Shown in pieces: positions 1-3,897 of a stretch of DNA of 5,024 nucleotides. The DNA is taken from contig CALDIE010000149.1 of the NCBI GenBank assembly GCA_937901625.1, positions 1 to 5,024 of the forward strand, read 5' to 3'. The position numbers and the translations under genes were made by a program. Numbering within the stretch: position 1 is the stretch's first letter; every line of letters begins with the position of its first letter. The DNA is from an uncultured Lachnospiraceae bacterium (GTDB taxonomy: Bacteria > Bacillota > Clostridia > Lachnospirales > Lachnospiraceae). The notes beneath the pieces were generated by a model. The model had not been told where the DNA came from. It worked only from the letters and a program-made list of their open reading frames with translations, and did no database searches.

Positions 1-116
1 TTAACCAGTTAGGCTTTGCAGACAAGATGAGCCACATCTCTACCGGTGGCGGCGCTTCCCTGGAATTCTTAGAGGGTAAGGCACTTCCCGGTGTGGTTGC
101 CGCAGACGACAAGTAA
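1..116 (+). CDS. pgk: Phosphoglycerate kinase, C-terminal end (partial, 5' end outside window)
   Basis: This is the tail of phosphoglycerate kinase, the cytosolic glycolytic enzyme that moves the phosphate of 1,3-bisphosphoglycerate to ADP. Reading from position 3, the frame gives 37 codons to a TAA at 114-116. They include HISTGGGASLEFLEGKALPG, the highly conserved C-terminal element of the family; its glycine-rich turn (GGGAS) is known to contact the nucleotide phosphates. The ending PGVVAADDK is an ordinary terminus for the family. tpiA follows after 61 bases with its own ribosome binding site and no visible terminator between them, so the two are probably co-transcribed. The pgk-tpiA order is the usual Firmicutes glycolytic arrangement. 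Positions 1-2 are the end of a codon that starts outside the window. Confidence 0.96.
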   Translation, partial: NQLGFADKMSHISTGGGASLEFLEGKALPGVVAADDK

Positions 117-177
117 GATTTCGCGCGGTCAACGAGGAACAGACGACAACAAATAATTTCATAAAGGAGAAAAGAAA

Positions 178-924
178 ATGGCAAGAAGAAGGATCATTGC
201 CGGTAACTGGAAGATGAATAAGACTCCCAGCGAGGCTGTAGCACTTTGTGCAGAATTAAAGGATCTTGTTGTAAATGACGCAGTTGATGTTGTGTATTGC
301 GTACCTGCGATCGATATCGTACCGGTCGTAGAGGCTGTAAAGGGAACCAACGTACAGGTAGGTGCTGAGAATTTCTATATCGAGGATAAGGGCGCGTTTA
401 CCGGTGAGATTTCCGCTCCGATGTTAAAAGATGCAGGCGTTTCCTACATCATCATCGGTCACTCTGAGAGAAGAGATATCTTCGGTGAGAACGATATCCT
501 TATCAACCAGAAGGTTAAGAAGGCATTTGCTTCCGGATTAAAGCCTATTCTTTGCTGCGGCGAGTCACTGGCTCTTCGTAAGGCAGGTACCTACAAAGAG
601 TGGATCGCGCGTCAGATCAAGTGGGATCTGGACGGTATCACCGCTGATCAGGTTAAGGAGCTTGTGATTGCATACGAGCCTATCTGGGCTATCGGAACTG
701 GTGAGACGGCTACGGCTGACCAGGCGCAGGAAGTATGCGGCATGATTCGTGAGATCATCGCTGATATGTATGATGCCGCAACGGCTGAGGCTGTTCGCAT
801 CCAGTACGGCGGATCCATGAATGCTTCCAACGCTGCAGAGCTGCTTTCCAAGCCTGACATCGACGGTGGTTTGATCGGCGGCGCATCCTTAAAGGCTGAT
901 TTCGGCAAGATCGTTAACGCATAA
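178..924 (+). CDS. tpiA: Triosephosphate isomerase
   Basis: The enzyme interconverts dihydroxyacetone phosphate and glyceraldehyde-3-phosphate in glycolysis and gluconeogenesis, as a cytosolic TIM-barrel dimer. The 248-residue product has the usual full length. Seen in the sequence: Asn10 and Lys12 in AGNWKMNK at the N-terminus; the electrophile His95 in IIIGHSERR; the catalytic base Glu167 in AYEPIWAIGTG, whose tail is the flexible phosphate-gripping loop 6 (PIWAIGTG); and the phosphate-binding YGGS (residues 210-213) and GLIGGASL (231-238). The ATG at 178 is preceded by AAGGAG at 164-169 with an 8-base gap, so the start is secure. It sits 61 bases after pgk and is closed by a strong terminator 28 bases past its stop, making it the last gene of the operon. 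No key residue is missing. The residue after YGGSM is Asn where Lys is common; this is not expected to matter. Confidence 0.98.
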   Translation: MARRRIIAGNWKMNKTPSEAVALCAELKDLVVNDAVDVVYCVPAIDIVPVVEAVKGTNVQVGAENFYIEDKGAFTGEISAPMLKDAGVSYIIIGHSERRDIFGENDILINQKVKKAFASGLKPILCCGESLALRKAGTYKEWIARQIKWDLDGITADQVKELVIAYEPIWAIGTGETATADQAQEVCGMIREIIADMYDAATAEAVRIQYGGSMNASNAAELLSKPDIDGGLIGGASLKADFGKIVNA

Positions 925-952
925 TATCCTGTCTTTCTATGTAACTTAAGAG

Positions 953-987
953 GAGTTTGGCACATGATCCGTGCCAAACTCTTTTTT
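953..987 (+). terminator. Intrinsic terminator of the pgk-tpiA operon
   Basis: A perfect 11-bp stem, GAGTTTGGCAC (953-963) with GTGCCAAACTC (971-981), encloses the 7-base loop ATGATCC and is followed directly by six T (982-987). This is a textbook Rho-independent terminator, placed 28 bases after the tpiA stop. The A-rich bases just before the stem (TTAAGAG) can also pair partly with the T run, so it might work weakly in the other direction. Confidence 0.93.
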
Positions 988-993
988 GTTGCA

Positions 994-1062
994 GGCACTC
1001 GGCGGAAAGCGATGCTGTGACATTGATTCCCATAGGTACGCGGCGGAGTAAAGTGATGCTGT
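994..1062. repeat. Imperfect direct repeat, two copies, directly after the tpiA terminator
   Basis: Copy one (994-1018) and copy two (1035-1062) share GGyACkCGGCGG followed by AAAGyGATGCTGT; copy two carries three extra bases (AGT) in the middle. The copies differ at only a few positions and are separated by 16 bases. No convincing ORF covers them. They begin a few bases after the terminator T run, so terminator and repeats may form one intergenic unit. The function is unknown; a dispersed intergenic repeat or a remnant of older sequence are both possible. Confidence 0.55.
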
Positions 1063-1124
1063 CGGCAGAACACATCCATCAGAAGTCTCTTCGAGACAGG
1101 ATATGACCACTAAGCCGCAACAAC

Positions 1125-1152
1125 TTGACGTAGATGTATTACGCATGATAAG
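1125..1152 (+). promoter_or_regulatory. Candidate sigma-A type promoter for the secreted-protein gene
   Basis: TTGACG (1125-1130) matches the -35 consensus at five of six positions. GATAAG (1147-1152), 16 bases later, matches the -10 at four of six. It lies between the tpiA terminator and the next gene, where a promoter is needed, and would give a leader of about 55 bases. The weak -10 keeps this tentative. Confidence 0.4.
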
Positions 1153-1175
1153 GTAATTATGGAGTAATGAAAATG

Positions 1176-1188
1176 TTTACAGTGTAAA
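1176..1188. promoter_or_regulatory. Perfect inverted repeat TTTACA-g-TGTAAA, possible operator
   Basis: Two 6-base arms flank a single central G, forming a perfect 13-base dyad in the leader of the gene that starts at 1214, shortly downstream of the candidate -10. The size and symmetry suit a dimeric repressor site. No regulator is encoded in the window, and an AT-rich dyad this short can arise by chance. Confidence 0.3.
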
Positions 1189-1213
1189 AAGGGAAATTTC
1201 GGAGGGATTAAAA

Positions 1214-1501
1214 TTGAATAGAAAAGAGATAAACAGAGCGTTTGCGCGCATGTTGACAGGGGTATTATTATCTTCTGAGATCTTTGGAATAGATGCTTTC
1301 CCTACGTGGGCATCTACTACGGGTACGGAGTATCGTTCTGAAGTTGAGTCCGAAGATAATTCCAAAGAGGATATCAATGAGGATGCATATCGCATCGATC
1401 ACACCATCTTAGATGAATGGAATAACGGTTACCGGGCACAGATTACGATCACAAATGAAACATGTGATCCTTTTTTTGTCATCTTTAATCGTACTGACTG
1501 A
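1214..1501 (+). CDS. Short secreted protein, probably truncated (CBM2-like or Ig-like segment at C-terminus)
   Basis: The start is a TTG at 1214, supported by GGAGGG at 1201-1206 with a gap of about 7 bases; no ATG is equally well placed. The 95-residue product begins with a signal-peptide-like region: a charged stretch with Lys4, Arg8 and Arg12, a hydrophobic core at about 13-25, and a likely cleavage near TWA-ST (after residue 33). A very acidic linker follows (about 43-60). Then comes TILDEWNNGYRAQITITNET (64-83), which resembles the opening strands of CBM2-like carbohydrate-binding or related beta-sandwich domains of exported Clostridia proteins (W..GY.A.I.I.N pattern). Those domains are near 100 residues, yet this one stops after about 30, so the gene looks like the 5' remnant of a larger exported protein. 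A terminator-like hairpin lies inside its last codons. It could instead be a genuine small exported protein. The domain resemblance is recollection, not a search result. Confidence 0.6.
   Translation: MNRKEINRAFARMLTGVLLSSEIFGIDAFPTWASTTGTEYRSEVESEDNSKEDINEDAYRIDHTILDEWNNGYRAQITITNETCDPFFVIFNRTD
1447..1477 (+). terminator. Terminator-like hairpin inside the 3' end of the secreted-protein ORF
   Basis: GATCACA (1447-1453) pairs perfectly with TGTGATC (1463-1469) around a 9-base loop, and one C later there are seven T (1471-1477). The layout is that of an intrinsic terminator, but the stem is short (7 bp, three G-C pairs). It falls before the stop codon at 1499-1501, which is unusual for a working gene and fits a truncated 3' end. 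Confidence 0.4.
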
Positions 1502-1547
1502 ATTACCGTCTGCAAGCGGTGCGATCATGATTTGGAAAATGTTTTCA

Positions 1548-1554
1548 GGGGAGG
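1548..1554 (+). promoter_or_regulatory. Ribosome binding site deciding the start at 1561
   Basis: GGGGAGG abuts the first in-frame ATG (1555), leaving no room for initiation there, but stands 6 bases before the second ATG (1561). The start at 1561 is therefore preferred. Confidence 0.75.
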
Positions 1555-1560
1555 ATGAAA

Positions 1561-1944
1561 ATGCAGAGTAATAAAAAGAATAAATTTATAACCGTAGTGA
1601 TCCTGATTGTCACGATAGCGATCCTTTGGGCTGCAGGACGATACCTTTGGTATAAAAATGCGGTGAGAGAATGTTCGGAGGTATATTTTGATTTCATATC
1701 TGCGCTAAACAGCAAAGAAATAGACAATGTGGATAAAATATTGTCCGGAGAGACTTTTACTAATTATCAGCATATTCATTACAGGGATTTTAGAGAGAAT
1801 CTGATACAAAAAATGGAAACTGATGAATATGATATCATACAGACAAGCATTGGAAGTTTTAGATGTTCGGGGAAAATAGTAATGGCGTTTGTAGGTTTTC
1901 ATTATTATTCAACAGAAGGAGAACTCATGTCCGGGGGGATATGA
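1561..1944 (+). CDS. Membrane-anchored protein of unknown function, 5' part of a frameshifted gene
   Basis: The reading frame gives 127 residues to a TGA at 1942-1944. The start at 1561 is chosen over the in-frame ATG at 1555 because of ribosome binding site spacing. It has a lysine-rich cytoplasmic tip (QSNKKNK), one strong membrane segment at about residues 9-31, and an outside region beginning SEVYFDFISALNSKEIDNVD. That pattern of helix, then small residues, then strands (IVMAFVGFHYY) is reminiscent of membrane-anchored NTF2-like or DUF4829-like proteins; this is an inference from shape only. The strand appears cut in mid-domain: at a G6 run (1933-1938) the frame goes ELMSGGI-stop, while the next frame carries on with MIFFEKRNDRWRLAEIGG. 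One extra G would join both halves into about 198 residues. Codons are AT-rich compared with tpiA and the permease. Confidence 0.65.
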   Translation: MQSNKKNKFITVVILIVTIAILWAAGRYLWYKNAVRECSEVYFDFISALNSKEIDNVDKILSGETFTNYQHIHYRDFRENLIQKMETDEYDIIQTSIGSFRCSGKIVMAFVGFHYYSTEGELMSGGI

Positions 1945-2156
1945 TTTTCTTCGAAAAAAGAAACGATCGTTGGAGGCTGGCTGAAATAGGAGGTGATGAT
2001 AGGCTGCTTAGAAGGATATTGATTGGAAATAATGATTTCCCGCAAGATATGAATTATATGACATACTATGCCAGATTAAATGTTGCGGAGGACACCTATC
2101 CGGCAGTGAGTTTTTCAAAACAGTTTTTCTATGCTGATTACGACCGGCTGCATTGA
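1941..2156 (+). pseudogene. 3' part of the frameshifted membrane-anchored protein
   Basis: This is the continuation of the gene starting at 1561, read one frame away, to a TGA at 2154-2156. It encodes about 71 residues, beginning MIFFEKRNDRWRLAEIGGDD and ending QFFYADYDRLH. The first part has the look of a closing beta strand with Trp and a following turn (F..RNDRWRLAEIG), common in NTF2-like folds after the strand that ends the 5' part. An ATG at 1941 is preceded only by the G run 2 bases away, and an ATG at 1863 opens this frame with residues that do not resemble a protein start, so independent translation is doubtful. The next gene's ribosome binding site overlaps its stop codon, as expected for one operon with the full-length gene. 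It may be a true frameshift mutation, a slippage-switchable gene, or a sequencing error. Confidence 0.55.
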
Positions 2157-2161
2157 GGAGG
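2155..2161 (+). promoter_or_regulatory. Ribosome binding site deciding the start at 2168
   Basis: GAGGAGG overlaps the stop of the preceding frame (TGA 2154-2156) and lies 6 bases before the ATG at 2168. It rules out the in-frame TTG at 2153, which sits on the site itself, and suggests translational coupling with the gene upstream. Confidence 0.75.
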
Positions 2162-2167
2162 ATTGAT

Positions 2168-2899
2168 ATGAAATCAAACAGAAAGTACAGCATCCCCCCT
2201 ATGATCATGGGGATACCTACAATACTAATGGTGCTATATTCGATGGTACATCCCCGTCCCAGTCATATCCTTTCGGCTCTCCTTGCAATCATTCTTTGGT
2301 CGAGAATGTGGAAGAAGAGAAAAAGGGAGTCGTATGAAGAACCGAATGATTATAAAAACTATTTAAAGGAGCAGGGAAGATATGTGTTATGGTTTGTCGC
2401 TTTAGGCATAGTCATGGCGCTGCCATCGGTACTTTCTATGGACTTGTTTCCTTATCATGCACCATATGAATATCATGATGAGATCGAAAGACTGAAAGCA
2501 ATGGATGGAAGAGCATATGCACATTTCCCGGCAGATATACCGGAGGGTGCCAAGGCAGTTTGTTGGTACTACACACCCGCAGTGGGAGGAACGGAAGAAA
2601 AGGAGGTACTGACATTTCAAATATCCGGGGAATATATCGAATATATGGTGGAGCAATATGATGAACTCATACCGGAGGATGTAAAGAAATATGCGGAACA
2701 AATGGAAGAACTTCACATAGAAGGAACGAGTTACAATAAATATGATATGCCGTGGAGTGATCATCTTACAGAAGAGGAGATGGATGAAATAGAGGATTAC
2801 AGGCTGTATGATAACGGGTCCTGGACCGATCATGACTGTTTTGGGTATTTTGTGATCCCGTCTGAGTCTTTAATAGGATTTTACAGGGAGAGAAGGTAA
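2168..2899 (+). CDS. Membrane protein with three N-terminal transmembrane segments and an outside domain, unknown function
   Basis: I do not recognise a named family for this 243-residue product. Hydrophobic segments lie at about 11-27, 33-48 and 72-91. A lysine/arginine-rich stretch (WKKRKRESY) after the second segment marks a cytoplasmic loop, so by the positive-inside rule the N-terminus is inside and residues 92-243 lie outside. That outer domain is rich in Tyr, Asp and Glu, contains three Cys-poor acidic helices (for example LIPEDVKKYAEQMEELH and LTEEEMDEIEDY) and only two Cys (132 and 224) that could pair. The opening FPADIPEGAKAVCWYYTP looks like a beta-strand core. The start at 2168 follows GAGGAGG by 6 bases. 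It is preceded without gap by the frameshifted gene and followed 8 bases later by a small candidate ORF, so these are probably one transcript. It could sense or bind something at the envelope, but nothing in the sequence shows what. Confidence 0.8.
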   Translation: MKSNRKYSIPPMIMGIPTILMVLYSMVHPRPSHILSALLAIILWSRMWKKRKRESYEEPNDYKNYLKEQGRYVLWFVALGIVMALPSVLSMDLFPYHAPYEYHDEIERLKAMDGRAYAHFPADIPEGAKAVCWYYTPAVGGTEEKEVLTFQISGEYIEYMVEQYDELIPEDVKKYAEQMEELHIEGTSYNKYDMPWSDHLTEEEMDEIEDYRLYDNGSWTDHDCFGYFVIPSESLIGFYRERR

Positions 2900-2907
2900 G
2901 GTGTGTC

Positions 2908-3018
2908 GTGGGACCGGAAGTGGTGCCTGACTTTACGGGGGAAGAGATCCTAAACCTTACGGATGAGGAAATCCTTGCATATGGAGCGCTGATCAAACAG
3001 AGAGCATTTGGAGCATAG
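2908..3018 (+). CDS. Candidate small acidic protein, 36 residues, unknown
   Basis: A GTG at 2908 starts a frame that runs to a TAG at 3016-3018, with AAGG at 2898-2901 six bases before it. The predicted product carries VVPDFTGEEILNLTDEEILA and ends YGALIKQRAFGA, which looks like real protein: two acidic helix caps (TGEEI, TDEEI) and an amphipathic helix. It begins 8 bases after the membrane-protein gene. GTG codons at 2920 and 2923 are alternative starts. It could be a free small protein or the 3' remnant of a lost larger gene; the frame is closed upstream by a stop in the 2860s, so at most about 50 codons are open. No family is recognised. Confidence 0.4.
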   Translation: MGPEVVPDFTGEEILNLTDEEILAYGALIKQRAFGA

Positions 3019-3043
3019 AGACATACTCCCACCGCAAATAATC

Positions 3044-3072
3044 TATACAGAAAATAGAAAATGGGGTATGAT
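3044..3072 (+). promoter_or_regulatory. Promoter for the DUF6935-like gene
   Basis: TATACA (3044-3049; four of six) and TATGAT (3067-3072; five of six) are separated by exactly 17 bases, the ideal spacing. Transcription would begin near 3079, giving a leader of about 37 bases that contains the GGAGG at 3104-3108. Confidence 0.6.
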
Positions 3073-3091
3073 AAACGTGAAGTTTTATCAT
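3068..3091. promoter_or_regulatory. Inverted repeat over the -10 and start site, candidate operator
   Basis: ATGATAAA (3068-3075) and TTTATCAT (3084-3091) are perfect 8-base arms around an 8-base spacer. The dyad covers most of the -10 box and the predicted start point, so a bound dimer would block polymerase. As RNA the second arm would lie in the leader, but no T run follows, so it is not a terminator. The binding protein is unknown. Confidence 0.45.
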
Positions 3092-3115
3092 GTGCAAAGT
3101 ATTGGAGGTATTCTT

Positions 3116-3727
3116 ATGGGATTGTTTGACAATTTAAAGCAGCAGGCAGAGCGGAAAGTTGCCGGTGCAGCGGGGAACGCTGCGGCAAACATGGTCGGAA
3201 AGGCCGTTAATGCGGCGACCGGAAAGGATCAGCGATGGAATATAGTGCTTCCTTCGATGCCGGAAAACCTGGCGCAGTTACAGGCTATGCCCGGTGCGGA
3301 TCTGAAGGATCCGGCGCAGGTAGCGGCACTTACGGTGGTCGCGTTGTGTGTTTATCCGGTAAATAAAGACGCCTGTATTGAGATGTTGAATTACCTGAAG
3401 GGACCGAAGCCTTTGACCGCATACGAGATCCAGTTTTTGCGGGATCGTTTTATGGACGGGAAGGATTATGTGCCCAGATCTTATCTGGCGGGCACATCCC
3501 CTCAGAATAACTATATACCGACGGAACCTTATACCGTTGCGGTTCATGAAAATCCTTACAGCAGAGACAACGAGGGGTATCTGGTGTTATGGTTAAAGTC
3601 TTCCGGTGCGGATTCGGAAAGACAGATCACTCTTCGTAACAAGCCTTCTACCGGTGAGTGGTTTCTGTGGGACCAGATGCTTTTGGGTGATATCCGTATC
3701 CCGGTGGCAGCGGATCCCTGGGCGTGA
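3116..3727 (+). CDS. Soluble protein, likely DUF6935 family
   Basis: The 203-residue product starts at the ATG at 3116, seven bases after GGAGG (3104-3108); a TTG at 3008 would extend the frame but has no such site and would run through the promoter. Residues 1-37 (GLFDNLKQQAERKVAGAAGN and on) form an alanine/glycine-rich amphipathic helix that could lie on a membrane or oligomerise. A helical domain follows (about 45-118: MPENLAQLQAMPGADLKDPA, then ALCVYP, then YEIQFLRDRFMDGKDYVPRS), then a beta-rich part (about 135-203) with PYTVAVHENPYS, GYLVLWLKSSGADS and the ending STGEWFLWDQMLLGDIRIPV. From memory this matches DUF6935, a family common in Lachnospiraceae with no known function; no search was run. 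There is no signal peptide or full membrane segment. It has its own promoter and a hairpin after it, so it is probably a single-gene transcript. GC looks higher than in the genes just upstream. Confidence 0.85.
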   Translation: MGLFDNLKQQAERKVAGAAGNAAANMVGKAVNAATGKDQRWNIVLPSMPENLAQLQAMPGADLKDPAQVAALTVVALCVYPVNKDACIEMLNYLKGPKPLTAYEIQFLRDRFMDGKDYVPRSYLAGTSPQNNYIPTEPYTVAVHENPYSRDNEGYLVLWLKSSGADSERQITLRNKPSTGEWFLWDQMLLGDIRIPVAADPWA

Positions 3728-3807
3728 TCGCAGGACTGCAATATCTTTGCGACGGATTTTATGGGGCATCCGATCACAGGATTGGATTTAGTCAGATGGA
3801 AAACAGG

Positions 3808-3840
3808 ACGGAAGCGACAAGAGAAAGTTGTCGCTTCCGT
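3808..3840 (+). terminator. Strong hairpin after the DUF6935-like gene, probable terminator
   Basis: ACGGAAGCGACAA (3808-3820) pairs perfectly with TTGTCGCTTCCGT (3828-3840) around the 7-base loop GAGAAAG: a 13-bp stem. The bases after it (TGTTGTACGTTGT) are T-rich but not a clean T run, so termination may be partial. The 80 bases between the gene's stop and this stem hold no feature I can support. Confidence 0.65.
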
Positions 3841-3856
3841 TGTTGTACGTTGTAAT
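3828..3856 (+). promoter_or_regulatory. Candidate promoter for the AI-2E-type permease gene
   Basis: TTGTCG (3828-3833; four of six) and TGTAAT (3851-3856; five of six) are 17 bases apart. The -35 lies inside the 3' arm of the upstream hairpin, so terminator and promoter would share DNA. Transcription would start near 3863, giving a leader of about 35 bases. Confidence 0.4.
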
Positions 3857-3868
3857 AGGAGAGATTCC

Positions 3869-3880
3869 GTATCCGGATAC
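3869..3880. promoter_or_regulatory. Perfect 12-base palindrome GTATCCGGATAC in the permease leader
   Basis: The palindrome has no spacer and lies a few bases after the predicted transcription start and 5 bases before the ribosome binding site GGGAGG (3886-3891). It could be a repressor site. It could also be chance. Confidence 0.3.
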
Positions 3881-3897
3881 ACGATGGGAGGAATACG

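Noticed and set aside
964..1020. An 18-codon frame (ATG inside the terminator loop, with AGGAG upstream)
   Set aside because: Its start is in the hairpin loop and its ribosome binding site lies at the stem's 5' base; it is explained by the terminator.
1085..1097. Small hairpin GTCTC-TTC-GAGAC
   Set aside because: A 5-bp stem without a T run or any positional logic is within chance expectation.
648..1146. Two open frames on the minus strand (648-1079 and 946-1146)
   Set aside because: They lie opposite tpiA and across its terminator and repeat, lack ribosome binding sites, and their sequence follows from the repeat copies rather than from a protein fold.
1476..1504. TTGTCA at 1476-1481 as a -35 box for the split gene
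   Set aside because: No acceptable -10 lies 16-18 bases downstream (best three of six), so I do not call a promoter, although one is needed if the hairpin at 1447-1477 terminates.
1863..1943. ATG at 1863 as an independent start for the 3' half of the split gene
   Set aside because: The residues it would add (FGENSNGVCRFSLLF) do not look like a protein start, while the overlapping other frame carries good beta-strand sequence, so a frameshift explains the data better.
2402..2833. 143-codon minus-strand frame
   Set aside because: It lies opposite the outside domain of the membrane protein and is rich in Ile, Phe, Cys and His as expected for a complement of AT-rich coding DNA; no start signals are visible.
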